Source: Cydia pomonella (taxonomy: Eukaryota > Arthropoda > Insecta > Lepidoptera > Tortricidae). Taken from it: a stretch of 64,000 nt of DNA. Location: assembly GCF_033807575.1 (NCBI RefSeq), contig NC_084720.1, forward strand, positions 18,359,570 through 18,423,569. Direction: 5' to 3'. Below the pieces are notes generated by a model. That model had not been told where the DNA came from and ran no database searches. It was given only the letters and a program-made list of their open reading frames with translations. Below are positions 1-9,827 of the stretch, piece by piece (positions within the stretch are counted from its first letter, which is position 1; each line of letters opens with the position of its first letter). The position numbers were made by a program, and so were the translations under genes.

Positions 1-115
1 CCAGTCCAGTCCACACCACTCCACTCCACCCACTCCACTCCAGTTACCCGTGAACAAGATGCATGTAACTGCGTCGAAATATCGAGAGCTCAATAAAAAC
101 AATATAAAAGGTAAT
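1..115 (+). repeat. Short CCAGT/CCACT-rich tract and dispersed repeat fragment
   Basis: Positions 1-43 are a degenerate pentamer-like tract of CCAGT and CCACT. The stretch that follows (about 41-115) reappears in diverged form at 58312-58375, sharing the words CAGTTACCCGTG and GCATGTAACTGCGT, so it belongs to a dispersed family. No coding potential is visible. Confidence 0.5.
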
Positions 116-118
116 CAC

Positions 119-305
119 TTTTTTTTATGGTAGAGGAGGCAAACGAGCAGACGGATCACCTGATGGTAAGCGATTACCGCCGCCCATGGACACCTGCAAC
201 ACCAGAGGGGTTGTAAGTGCGTTCCCGACCTTTTCTTGAAGGTTTGAAGGTCGTTTCGGTCCGGAAATACCGCAGGCGACAGTTCATTCTACAGTTTAAC
301 TGTCG
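119..305 (+). repeat. Dispersed repeat with GGATCACCTGATGGTAAG core
   Basis: The segment starts with a T-run and carries the words CAAACGAGCAGACGGATC and CACCTGATGGTAAG followed by a CCGCCGCCCATGGACAC block. A close copy lies at 18866-19078 and a reversed remnant at 53880-53945. It resembles sequence common in lepidopteran genomes, probably a retroposed untranslated region. The reading frames across it are incidental. Confidence 0.6.
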
Positions 306-1054
306 CAGGAGTTTGATATAGGTAACCTTATTACTAGTATCAATCAAGATGACGTTGTATTCGAAATTAAATGTCAATCAATGCCGCACGCGGTCGTATA
401 GGGAGCGTGCATGAACTGTCAAAAGCACAGGAGCCGTCAGATTTTTGGCGCGAGGCGTAAATGTGATGTTTATTGTTCCGATGTAGCCCACAAGATGGCA
501 GAACCTACTATGCACAAGAAAACACGTGACGTGTAAATGTAAATGTTTATGGTTCCGATTCGGGCCACAAGATGGCAGACCCTCCAACACGCACGGTCCC
601 TATAATGCGATTCTTGAACACAGCGCTTAGACATAATAATTATGTATGTAGATAAAGTTGTGTATGTTGTACATATTAATATTATGAGTTGGCAAAGTAA
701 ATATAAAGTCTTGTTTTCATTTCCTTAAAAAAATATGTGAATGATTTGTTGTATTCCAAGGAAATAATGTCATTGTACTTACACGTTAATGACAAAACTC
801 CCCAGTTGATTCACGTGACATTCTTAAGTATTTTATAGACTGTAAAAACTTTTGAAGTTTATTTAATGCACCAGTACTTTATTCTCAAGTTCATTGGCAC
901 CAAAATGTGACGGTTACATGCAAAAGGGACACCGCTTTACTGATTGACTATAATGGCGATTTAATCATGCTTTTTTGCAACTAGTAGTTCCTTAAGAGGA
1001 AAGGGGATGGCCGCATCTCCACACGAACGTAGTCCCAAGTCTATATTAAAGGAT

Positions 1055-1388
1055 TCTTCTTCTTCCTCGCGTTGTCCCGGCATTTTGCCACGGCTAATGG
1101 GAGCCTGGGGTCCGCTTGACCACTAATCCCAAGATTTGGCGTAGGCACTAGTTTTTACGAAAGCGACTGCCATCTGACCTTCCAACCCAGAGGGTAAACT
1201 AGGCGTTGTTGAGATTAGTCCGGTTTCCTCACGATGTTTTCCTTCACCGAAAAGCGACTGGTAAATATCAAATGATATTTCGTACATAAGTTCCGAAAAA
1301 CTCATTGGTACGAGCCGGGGTTTGAACCCGCGACCTCCGGATTGCAAGTCGCACGCTCTTACCGCTAGGCCACCAGCGCTTCTAATTT
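1055..1388 (-). mobile_element. tRNA-derived SINE, family B, with 13-bp target-site duplication
   Basis: Read on the minus strand, the copy begins with a tRNA-like head containing GGTGGCCTAGCGGTAAG (A-box-like) and GGGTTCAAACC (B-box). A body shared with the copies at 6736-7070 and 50604-50941 follows, and it ends in a GAAGAAGAA-type tail. The 13-bp string TATATTAAAGGAT occurs on both sides (1042-1054 and 1389-1401) as a perfect target-site duplication. Such an intact duplication indicates fairly recent retroposition by a LINE enzyme. The open frame inside is non-coding. Confidence 0.85.
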
Positions 1389-1409
1389 TATATTAAAGGA
1401 TAAAATGGA

Positions 1410-1492
1410 ACCAGTTACGCTTCCGGTAGGACTTGAACCCGCAACCTCCGCAATACGTGGGTTGCTCTTAACCAATTGAGCTAGGGAAGCCT
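1410..1492 (-). mobile_element. tRNA-like sequence, probable SINE head
   Basis: On the minus strand a tRNA-like fold is visible. The acceptor-like ends GCTTCCC and CGGAAGC pair at six of seven positions, there is an A-box-like TAGCTCAATTGGTTAAGAG, and there is a B-box GGGTTCAAGTCC. The anticodon stem does not pair convincingly, so this is more likely a SINE head or tRNA pseudogene than a working tRNA gene. It follows the SINE at 1055-1388 within 30 bases. Confidence 0.5.
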
Positions 1493-1555
1493 ACCAGAAC
1501 CTCGAAAATCTTTCCATTCCTTCCCTTATAATAAAATAATAATACAAAAATCAAC

Positions 1556-1866
1556 CAAAAGTGCGAGTCGGACTCGCACAGGAACCTCCGTACCATTATT
1601 TATCTATAAAAACGGTCACCCATCCAAGTACTGACCCCGCCCGACGTTGTTTAACTTCGGTGATTGGATGAGAACCTCGAGATTGGAAATAAATATTTAT
1701 TTTATTCTGTTTTTAGTACTTGTTGTTATAGCGGCAACAGAAAAACATAATCTGTAGAAATTTCAATTGCCTAACTATCACAGTTCATGAGATACAGCCT
1801 AGTGACAGACGGACGGACGGACAGAGTCTCAGTAATAGGGTCCCGTTTGACCCTTTGGGTACGGAA
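1556..1866 (+). repeat. Dispersed repeat with GTCGGACTCGCAC start, carrying a 5S-like insert
   Basis: The repeat begins with AGTGCGAGTCGGACTCGC, includes GTTGTTATAGCGGCAACAG and ends in a GACGGACGGACGG tract followed by GGTACGGAACCATAAAA. A second copy at 37986-38156 has the same order of blocks but lacks the 5S-like segment (1613-1676). This copy is therefore either the longer form of the family or has acquired an insert. Confidence 0.6.
1613..1676 (-). pseudogene. 5S rRNA-like fragment (internal/3' region)
   Basis: The reverse complement closely matches the eukaryotic 5S rRNA region running from the GGTTCTCATCC-type block through GATCACCGAAG-type sequence to the CAGTACTTGGATGGGTGACC block. 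Several single-base changes are visible. Only about 64 bases are present, so it cannot encode a functional 5S rRNA. It sits inside a dispersed repeat, which points to a 5S-derived mobile sequence or a captured pseudogene rather than a unit of the rDNA cluster. The identification rests on recognising the conserved block. Confidence 0.7.
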
Positions 1867-2102
1867 CCATAAAAATGTAAAATTTGGAGTATCGCTCGCA
1901 GATGTATCTGCATGATAAAAAAACTAAAAGTAGTCCCCATTCTCCTCTCTATATATTATCATTATTGAAAATATTTTTACTTTATTTGATGTATATTTAC
2001 CATAGCAGTGTTCCTATGTTTAATTTTTATCGAGTTTTGATTATTTAAAAAATTAGGAGCGAAAAACAGATTTCATACAAATTAGTGCTCCTAACTCTTA
2101 TA

Positions 2103-2369
2103 CAGGCTATTTATATAGTCACCTGCAATAATTTACGGGGTGAATATATAGGTCATACTAAGCAACTTTTACTATCGGACTAACCTCGAAATCGCGAAAA
2201 AAATTGGCCGTTTCATACATTTTGGCTGTCTGACCTTGACGTTTTCTATGGGAAAGGAATTTTTTTTTCGCGATTTCGGGGTTGGTCCCATAGTAAACGT
2301 TGCTCAGTATGACCTATATATTCATTCCGTAAATTATTGCACGTGACTAAAGATATAAACACCTTGTCA
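2103..2369. mobile_element. Palindromic MITE, probable TA target
   Basis: Two long inverted arms face each other (about 2103-2215 and 2250-2369). They share, inverted, ATAATTTACGG, ATATATAGGTCATACT and the CGAAATCGCGAAAA block. The left end is TACAGGC preceded by TA, as for mariner-like insertions; the right end is less well preserved. The start of another copy lies at the window edge (63893-64000). No transposase is encoded. Confidence 0.65.
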
Positions 2370-2470
2370 TATTTAAAAAATCTAAAAAAAATTAACGTGG
2401 TTTGTGACAAATTGTGTCATAATATTTTCAATTATGTAAATATCCATAGAGAAAAATGGGGACTACGTTT

Positions 2471-2556
2471 ATCAAATGATATTTCATACATAAGTTCCGA
2501 AAAACTCATTGGTACGAGCCGGGGTTTGAACCCGCGACCTCCGCAATCCGTGCGTG
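2471..2556 (-). mobile_element. Truncated SINE, family B, with 8-bp duplication
   Basis: This 86-base piece of the family B SINE carries the B-box region and the ATCAAATGATATTTC block. It is flanked by CTACGTTT on both sides (2463-2470 and 2557-2564), a target-site duplication. It inserted into the dispersed repeat of 1900-2620, whose sequence resumes directly after the duplication. Confidence 0.7.
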
Positions 2557-2867
2557 CTACGTTTGTATGAAAAGGAGATTTCGCGCGGGTCCTCCACTTT
2601 CGTCTTAATAATTACTGTATTAGGATGCCTTTTGTTGAAAATGGCACAAAATGTCATTGACGTACAGCTGATTGATGAAAATATTAAGAATTACATCAAA
2701 GAGGATGTTTTCGGAGAAATTTTCAGTGTAATTTGTCAGCACTCGATTTTGTGCGGTCTAAGAATAGATGGGGCCAGGAGAATAGCGGAGAGAATAGCGG
2801 ATTTAGAAATAGTTACGAATTTCCTATTTTTCGCACTTGTATCGTAAATAACTAATGCTCTCAAATA

Positions 2868-3160
2868 GGGTCATTGTTGATCGAAAAAGTGTGCAGTGAA
2901 TGATACGTTTCTGGACTAAAGCATTTTACTTTCCAAGTACGACTTTTTAATTTTTTTTTTACTATACGAAATTGAAATTTGGTCTTGAATGGATTTGTTA
3001 TACAATATTCATTCTGATATTCAACTCCCCATTCCATAAATAACGCTAGTTTTACTAAATTGTTAATTTAAGTGCCCTCAAGAAATGCTATAAAATACAG
3101 ATGTATTTTATTTTCCTTGTGTTCGAAATGAAAAATAGAGTGCTTAACCCGGGTGAAAGG
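2868..3160 (-). repeat. Dispersed repeat, inverted relative to the copy near 62.6 kb
   Basis: The stretch contains CTTTCCAAGTACGA, AACTCCCCATTCCATAAATAA and CCCTCAAGAAATGCTATA. In reverse complement these correspond to blocks at 62515-62830, and part of them forms the arms of the large inverted repeat at 57051-57602. It is an old member of a non-coding repeat family. Confidence 0.6.
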
Positions 3161-3884
3161 CATCATCAACTATTAACAAACGGTTGCGTTTGTGTATATA
3201 TTTAAGGAACAGGAGAAATAATACGTTTTGTTCTAATTAAATAATTATGTATTTATGTATGTATACATAAAACAGATAAAACAAAACAAAAAAAAATGAC
3301 GTTGATGATGAATTTGTTTTAATTTTTAAAGACATTTAAGAAAGTATTCCTAAAAATTAATGAGTATAAAAATATTCCTAAAATATGTGTGAGTAAGATT
3401 TTTTTTCTGAAACACCGTTATGCATCGGCTAATAAAATAATATAAACTATCTTTACGCGTTCAGTGGAAAATAAATGATTGTATGAACACTATGCCTTTT
3501 TGTTCGTTAATATGCCTACTTGAATAATAAACATCTTTATCTCTTTATCTTTATGAACAGAGATATATTTTACAACTCGCTTTCGCTCGTAAACCCGCTG
3601 TTTCTCTGGCTTTTCGCACGGCAATGACCTTGAACGTTCATCTGGAAGGTGAAGGTAACGCCTATTAGAAATAATTACTTCATCTCAAGGTCACGCCGCC
3701 TGCCAACAAAATAGATCTTGGGAAATTGCGTTACTATGTACGTTAATTATATTGGAGTATGTAGACAATTAGACGTTATGTATGTACTTTCTTCATTTTA
3801 ATATATTTTTTTTATATGGGCTTTTTTAATGAATTTATTTACAATAACAATATACACAATATATACAGTGGATTACTATAATCT

Positions 3885-4073
3885 AAAATAGGCTCTTGAG
3901 GCATTGTACCAAGGATGCTGGCGGCATTTCTCCGTTATATTACAATACTGATACGTTGTGTGAGAAAGCCGCCAGCTCTTCGGTCACCAGTGTTACGTCA
4001 ACCAGACGCTTCGCGATTTCTGCAAAAAACTTGCGCGCGCTGGGACCCCATGGACCTAGTTAGTTTCAACGCC
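3885..4073 (+). repeat. Dispersed repeat; inverted partner at 6297-6478
   Basis: It shares with the reverse strand of 6297-6478 the ordered words GAGGCATTGTACCAAGGATG, AAGCCGCCAGCTCTTCGGT and GCTGGGACCCCATGGACC. The open frame across it is interrupted in the partner and is not treated as a gene. The origin (perhaps a LINE untranslated region) is not established from the sequence. Confidence 0.6.
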
Positions 4074-4898
4074 AAATGGTACAAAATAGTACTCTCTACC
4101 GTCATTTTAGTGCGTTGTATTTTATAACGTTAACTCTCTATAACTATAAACTCCCTAGAACGTAAAAGTGAGCACAATTTGGTTGGTTTACCTTTTACAT
4201 TAATAAACTCTTTATAGCGCAACAGCCATTCTCTATTACGAAGAAATGTGTTCATATTTTAACACAGTAATATTTATTATTGGTATTATTGTTTATGTTA
4301 TCGTATCACGTTGCAAAAAATACCGACAAAACCTTTGAGGCCCCAAAACTTCTGAGGTCGTAAATATACTTGGTCAAGCAAATCTTGTCAATAGCCAAAG
4401 GCGGCAAATTTGAAAAATCGCGGCTTAGCAACACTGTTTTCCAATAATTCCAAAATCGCATGTCATCTGTGTTTTATCTGTGCAATGTGGAAAGTGAATG
4501 ACAGCCATGTTGTTGTTTGTTTACATTCTGAATCGTTGCTATTTCAAAGTAAATTTCTGCTGTCTCCATTAAATACATTATATTAAATAAGCTTGTGCAT
4601 GAAATTAAGCAAAGTCAAGGTGCCTACAATATACAATCACGCTCGTTGATCATAAAATTTAAAATTTCAGGTTATGATAATAACATGTTTTGGTTCGATA
4701 TCATTGCTGCTTTTCTTAGCGCAATACCAACGCAATACTGCTTTTTGAATGTTGCCCTATTTCACTTTGCTGTACATTGCTACTGACATACTTTGCTTGA
4801 CAGACTATAGCTGTCTTTCTTTTATTGTTGTTCAATGCCTTAAACACGTCCTACCAGCCCAACTCTAGGGATCCTAACAAGCCTTTGATGTTGAGTAG

Positions 4899-5013
4899 CA
4901 GTGTTGGCCGAAACTTTAATGCAATTGACAATTAACCATTACAAATTGAACTGTAAACCGGTTCAATTTTTAATGGTTATTGTTCAATTGCAATGAACGT
5001 TCGGCCAACACTG
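4899..5013. mobile_element. hAT-type MITE with 8-bp target-site duplication
   Basis: The element is 115 bases long. Its terminal inverted repeats are CAGTGTTGGCCGAA at the left and the exact reverse complement at the right, and the interior is largely self-complementary. It is bounded by perfect TTGAGTAG copies (4891-4898 and 5014-5021). An 8-bp duplication with CAGTG-type ends fits the hAT superfamily. It is non-autonomous. Confidence 0.85.
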
Positions 5014-5118
5014 TTGAGTAGGACCTCGTGGAGTTCTCTCGGGAACCCAGCACCACGTAAAAGGCTGTCTCTTCTGTTTCCATGCATCCTCGGCATAGGG
5101 GACTGTCTGTAATACCTG

Positions 5119-5392
5119 ATACAAAATAGTACATTACGATACTGTAAATATTTACAGTACATATGGTGCTACTTTAACGCACTAGTGCGAAAATTAGCAT
5201 ATTACGTTACTGTGTCGAACATTTAAAGGGCCATATGTACTGTAAAACGTTGTACGATACATGTGCGAATAGGTAATTCGAAAGTCGTGTCGATTTAAAA
5301 CACTCCCTTCGATCGTGTTTTAATTTATCGCCACTCGTTTCGAATTTCCTATTTTTCGCACTTGTATCGTAATGTACTATTGTTAAATAGTC
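5119..5392. mobile_element. MITE-like element with TAGTACATTACGATA ends
   Basis: The left end reads TAGTACATTACGATAC and the right end contains the inverse GTATCGTAATGTACTA. The inner blocks TACAGTACATATGG and CGCACTAGTGCG are also found in the related copy at 14757-14935, and an end fragment lies near 28370. The internal order is complex and may be a composite. Confidence 0.55.
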
Positions 5393-5445
5393 CATGACAT
5401 GTCAGGTAGGTATTTCTTTACAATAAGCCTCAGAATAAAATATTA

Positions 5446-5532
5446 TTTATTTATTTAATCTTTATTGCGCAACACATGAAGGTACAAATGGCGGACTTAA
5501 TACCTTAAGGCATTCTCTACCAGTCAACCAAT
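5446..5532 (-). repeat. Retroelement 3' end remnant
   Basis: Read on the minus strand, it runs from TTGACTGGTAGAGAATGCC through AAGTCCGCCATTTGTACC to an AATAAAG-type signal and an AAATAAAT tail. The same block occurs at 9236-9327 (minus) and 40536-40632 (plus). This is consistent with the 3' terminus of a retroposed family; no coding part is attached. Confidence 0.55.
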
Positions 5533-5539
5533 AATAAAT

Positions 5540-6290
5540 AAATATTAGTGCTAACGTACAGAAAGAAAACTTCCTACAAAATTGAAGTTTGACAGCGATT
5601 CAGGGCCGAATCATTGTACCTTTCTAATATATGGAACTATCCCTTTCGGCTATTTAGGGTTTTCAAAATTCATTTCATAATTTTATCTGTGGTCGTGCAC
5701 GCAAAGAACGCCAAAGTCTGCCAACCCTAATACTTACTCGTAGCAACGCTGTGCCGAACGGAGCCGAAACGCCCGAACGCTCTAGTTTCCTCCCTAACAT
5801 TTTCTGTCCTTACGCTACCCGAATTTCCATATGCATAATACAAATGATGGCTTTTCGCACATGTTAGAAAACGCTATTATTAATATTCTCCCCGGTGGTC
5901 CATTATAAATACCTGCTCAAGGCCGCCTCGTTGGCAACGACGAAAATTAACAGAAAGGGTATTATACGCTTTTTTTTATACATATGACGCACGTGTTAAA
6001 ATCATTTTGACGAATATATCAGAAACTGGGGACACGAGGAGACATTTTTTGTGCTGTGAAATTTATGGTTAAATATTTTTGAATTTACAGTTTATAAGAG
6101 GCATTAAAATAAATATAAATGTACAAATTTAAATGTACTCTACGTACATTACATACATATTGTTCATATAATCGCCTATTTTATAAGAGGATCGACAAAG
6201 ATCATCAATATCCCACATACAGTAAAAAAACATGAAAATTAAAAAAACTAAATATTTTAAAGAAAGCGCACATCATGGACTAAAATATAA
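5540..6290. other. No gene seen; AT-rich intergenic sequence
   Basis: No coding frame, RNA gene or clear inverted repeat could be supported. The moderately GC-rich patch at about 5690-5830 has no assigned identity. Confidence 0.4.
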
Positions 6291-6296
6291 AAAAAC

Positions 6297-6478
6297 TAAT
6301 CTAGGTCCATGGGGTCCCAGCGCGCACAAGTTTTTTGCGCGCGAAGCGTCTGGTTGACGTAACTGGTTACCGAAGAGCTGGCGGCTTCCTTGCACAACGT
6401 ATCAGCATTGCGATACAACGAGAAAATGCCGCAAGCATCCTTGGTACAATGCCTCAAGGGCCTATTTTAGATTTAAGC
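6297..6478 (-). repeat. Dispersed repeat, inverted copy of 3885-4073
   Basis: On the minus strand this repeats the GAGGCATTGTACCAAGGATG to GCTGGGACCCCATGGACC order seen at 3885-4073, with scattered substitutions and small indels. The two copies are about 2.2 kb apart in opposite orientation. Confidence 0.6.
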
Positions 6479-6735
6479 TAGTTATTTATTTAACTTTGTA
6501 TTTGTACAGTTACTGTAATATCTCTGTAGAGACTGGTTAGAAGTGAAGAGCATAGATAGACTAATTCGCATGAGTGAAGATAGAGAGACATATGGACATA
6601 TGGTCTCCGACCTTTTAGACGGAGATGGCACACGAAGAATTAAGTTTAGAGTACTTTGTCTACATAACAATAACATTTTAGACTGACGAAAAATTTATTT
6701 CTAATACTTGACAGTGACTCCTAAGGTGTCTAAGT

Positions 6736-7070
6736 CTTACTCTTCTTCTTCTTTCTAGCGTTGTCCCGGCATATTGCTACGGCTCACGGGAGCCTGGGGG
6801 GTCCGCTTGACACCTAATCCCAAGATTTGGCGTAGGCACTAGTTTTTACGAAAGCGACTGCCATCTGACCTTCCAACCCAGAGGATAAAACTAGGCCTTG
6901 TTGGGATTAGTCCGGTTTTCTCACAATATTTTCCTTCAACGAAAAGCGACTGGTAAATATCAAATGATATTTCGTACATAAGTTCCGAAAAACTCATTGG
7001 TAGGAGCCGGGGTATGAACCCGCGACCTCCGGATTGAAAGTCGTAAGCTCTTACCGCTAGGCCACCAAAA
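6736..7070 (-). mobile_element. tRNA-derived SINE, family B, with 15-bp duplication
   Basis: This complete copy matches the SINE at 1055-1388 throughout, including the GGGTTCATACC form of the B-box and the CTTCTTCTT (minus: GAAGAAGAA) tail. The flanks CTAAGGTGTCTAAGT (6721-6735) and CTAAGATGTCTAAGT (7071-7085) form a 15-bp target-site duplication with one mismatch. The mutated B-box suggests this copy is no longer transcribed. Confidence 0.85.
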
Positions 7071-7420
7071 CTAAGATGTCTAAGTAAATACAAAATATAC
7101 AGACAAGAACACATAAAAACACACCATTCTTATTGAGATGAATATTGATATCGCTCATATTTGCATATATTATACAAGTATAAGCTAAAAATAATGAGAA
7201 TTCTTATCACATTACAATACAATACAAATACTCTTTATCACTTCAGTAGAATTAAATAATAGAGAAAAAAAATGCAACACACGGGTAAACTACAAGCAGT
7301 CTATTAGCAAAAAAGGAATCTCTTTTTAAGACGACCTTTATGTAGAGGATATTAATATATTTACACATGTCATTCGATGTTGGAAATGCAATTAAAGAAA
7401 CCATATAAAAAAAACCTAAT

Positions 7421-7834
7421 CTAGAATGCCGCCAGCAGCGGGGCAGGGCCCAAGCTGTCGGTGGTCAGGGCCGCAGAGAGAGGAACCGCCGGACTATCCG
7501 CGCCGTGTCCAAGATCACCGCCTTCTGCATCTGACCCTTGATCCAGCCATCCAGAGAGAGTCTCTCTAGGTGTTGGTCGAGACTCTTCGCTTTGAGACGG
7601 TTCGCTGACACGACTATCGGAACAAGTATTAATACAATAATTCTCTTCCACAGTTTCGTAGTAAATTTTCCTCAAAGTATGAATACGAGTTAATTCTGTG
7701 TAGTCATTAGTACTTGTTAATGATTCGTGAGAGTTGGGATGACTTGTGGCTGGATGTGTTGCAAATTGGTGGTTAAAAATAGTATGGGTGTACCCAACAG
7801 GGACGATGGCAAAAGAAAGGGGGAATGAATGAAT
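7421..7834 (-). CDS. Open coding-like segment, candidate terminal exon of unknown gene
   Basis: The minus strand is open from a stop near 7834 to the TAG at 7421 (about 135 codons). There is no ATG at its start, so if real it is entered by splicing or is a remnant. The predicted peptide is hydrophilic, with segments such as RKIYYETVEEN and SEPSQSEESRPTPRE, an acidic glycine-rich stretch and a proline/alanine-rich C-terminus. A pyrimidine-rich run with CTAAC-like branch sequences lies upstream. Possible in-frame 3' splice sites follow ACACATCCAG and CTACACAG. The 3' part is far more GC-rich than its surroundings. I do not recognise the family. Alternatives are a decayed retroelement reading frame or chance. 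Confidence 0.33.
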   Translation of the reverse strand: MHSFPLSFAIVPVGYTHTIFNHQFATHPATSHPNSHESLTSTNDYTELTRIHTLRKIYYETVEENYCINTCSDSRVSEPSQSEESRPTPRETLSGWLDQGSDAEGGDLGHGADSPAVPLSAALTTDSLGPAPLLAAF

Positions 7835-7895
7835 GAAAGTTTAGTAGTTTAGTTAGTTTAGTTGTTTAGAGTTGTCGCTTTTAGAAGTCTATGTA

Positions 7896-8110
7896 CAGTC
7901 AGCATCAAAAGTAGCGGATCAAACGATCAAACAAGGTTTCAAAAGTATCTACCATTCTGTAACAGCTTAACAAAATATGATGGTCCTATATGTAGAACAA
8001 TTAAGACGGTATAATATAAATACTTGTGAACTTACACTTAGAGATTTATCTACATTTGGAAAAGTTATCCGGAATATCAGATACTTTTGGCGCGTTGTTT
8101 CATCCGCTGT
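7896..8110. mobile_element. MITE-like element with CAGTCAGC end
   Basis: The left end TACAGTCAGCATCAAA resembles the ends of the intact palindromic MITE at 59390-59512 and is preceded by TA. Inner blocks with AAAGTATCTACC and AGATACTTTTGG are partly inverted. The right end is degenerate (CATCCGCTGTCTG). Confidence 0.45.
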
Positions 8111-8477
8111 CTGAAGTAATTAGATTTATGCTTACCAAAATATTGTATGTGAAAAAATTTTTAAATGTTTAAAGGTAGGCTTAGAAGTATTGTGTTTCTT
8201 TATTTCGTTAAACTGTGTAAAAATATCATATAATTATCCGCGTACCTAAAAATGTTTTTAATACGTTTTAGATAGCTTGCTAGTTTTTCTGAATTATCAA
8301 ACAAAATAATATATTTTATTCAATCGTGATATATTAGAGAGCTTTTCAGTACTAGTACTGTGTTTAGACAACGAAGCTTGCTGAGTTGCCTTAGCACAGA
8401 ACGAGATTGAAAAGCTTGATTATATCACTAAATATTATATACATAGACCAGCGGTTGAACAAAAATGGGTTTCGATA

Positions 8478-8881
8478 ATATTAAAGTTTTTTCTTTTTTT
8501 ATATGTCATTGGGAGTATATTAAATAATACTTTGGTAAAAAGTTAGAAATTTTAAGGTTGAGCTTTCGGTTATATTTAAATATTTTAATTTTTGCTAATA
8601 ACTAAGTAAATATAGAATTAAAGTTACAGAAAACTTTAGCATATCGAATAACACTTCAATTTATGTACAATTTTCAGTTTTTAGAAATCTGGAACAGCTG
8701 CTTTCTGGTAAACGTAAAAACACGAGTTATTTTGTAAATATAGAATTAGAGTTGCTGATATTGCAAAATTACGATATTATCGATCAACTTAGTATTCTAG
8801 TAAAAAGTTAGACATGTAGACAATGTGCTTGTCTAGATATTGATTTCAGGTTAAGCAGTATAGCTAATATTGAATTAAAGT
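8478..8881 (+). repeat. Degenerate ~129-bp tandem repeat (block 1)
   Basis: The motif AATATTGAATTAAAGT or a near variant recurs at 8478 (shortened), 8609, 8737 and 8866, giving spacings of 131, 128 and 129 bases. A second shared word, GTAAAAAGTTAGA, recurs two periods apart (about 8537 and 8799). The units are otherwise strongly diverged. The same motif with the same period occurs in opposite orientation at 13517-13791. Confidence 0.6.
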
Positions 8882-9014
8882 TTGTAGAGTTAATAATAAT
8901 CGATCATCAACAATGATCTCAGTTACTAAACAAAAATTTAGAAATATAAAATCACGGCGACACTCATTACTGATATGTATGCATTCCTTGCTTATATAAA
9001 TACGTTACGTTTCA

Positions 9015-9110
9015 AACGCGCGGCAAGTTTGCGCGCGCCGCGCGCTGTGGCAGGAGGCAGCGAACAACGGTAGTGGGGAGCGGGGTGCCCTTGACTGCGT
9101 CTACGGTCCA
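9015..9110 (+). other. GC-rich island after the ~129-bp repeat
   Basis: A short GC-rich patch rich in GCGCGC words follows a TATATAAATA sequence at about 8993-9002. A similar AT-repeat-to-GC-island transition occurs in mirror orientation at 13270-13410. There is no reading frame of note. A promoter is conceivable but unproven. Confidence 0.3.
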
Positions 9111-9235
9111 TCAAAAAAATTCCTAAAGCGTGTTTTAAATTAATAGCAATACAAAATTGTTATTTTGTTGTTACTATAATAGGTATTGCCCGCGGTTTCG
9201 TTCACGTAGAATTCGTTATCGCGTTACATGAATAT

Positions 9236-9327
9236 TATTTATTTATTTAAACTTTATTGCACAAACAAAAAAAACACAAATGGCGGACTTAATGCCAAAA
9301 GGCATTCTCTACCAGTCAACCATTGGG
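9236..9327 (-). repeat. Retroelement 3' end remnant
   Basis: This is the same block as 5446-5532: minus-strand TTGACTGGTAGAGAATGCC, AAGTCCGCCATTTGTG, then a TGTGCAATAAAGTTTAAATA end. It contains a polyadenylation-like AATAAAG and an A/T-rich tail. Confidence 0.55.
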
Positions 9328-9827
9328 TCAAATAGAGACAAAAAAAAACACATTTTCATACAGATGACCACCCTTCCTTGTACCATTTTAAAAGCCAGTT
9401 GCAGCTTTTCTTTCCCGATTTTTTTCAGATGTTTGGACTTGGTATTTTCCTCGCGATAGTTATTTGTTTTAAGGGGAATGTTGTTGTTAACCGCTAATGC
9501 TAATATTGATAACCGATAGTTATATAGAGATACGTTATAAGGTATATGCACCCTCATGTTATTTATTTCTGATAAGAAATAAATGTGAGACATAATTCAC
9601 AGTGATACATTTCAAGTAGGTTGCCTTGTAAGATTGCGTACGGATAGTTTTTTTGTTTGTTATTTCATCGTATGATATATCAAATGAAAGCTTATTTGAA
9701 AGTTGCCGTATTAAAAAAGTTGGTCCAGTTAATGGTCGCCTAGATTAACCGATTTTTATATAAAATGTAGGCAACCATGGACTGGACCAACTTGTTAAAA
9801 AGGCAACCTAGTACAGTTAGTAATATA

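Larger units (their letters stand above)
1900..2620 (+). repeat. Dispersed repeat interrupted by a MITE and a SINE
   Basis: The words GGAGCGAAAAACAGATTTCA, CAAATTGTGTCA and GCGCGGGTCCT occur in the same order in an uninterrupted copy at about 20424-20775. Here the sequence is split twice: by a palindromic MITE (about 2103-2369) and by a SINE fragment (2471-2556). The uninterrupted copy serves as an empty-site reference, showing that both insertions are later than the host repeat. Confidence 0.7.

Noticed and set aside
2641..2847. 68-codon frame beginning MAQNVIDVQL
   Set aside because: It looks protein-like at first, but its last third is MITE end sequence and no homologue is recognised. Too short to support alone.
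3915..4127. 70-codon frame overlapping a dispersed repeat
   Set aside because: The inverted copy at 6297-6478 does not preserve the frame, so coding selection is unlikely.
8455..9110. Possible long terminal repeat or promoter of a retrovirus-like element
   Set aside because: No matching direct repeat, primer-binding site or gag/pol frame was found nearby.
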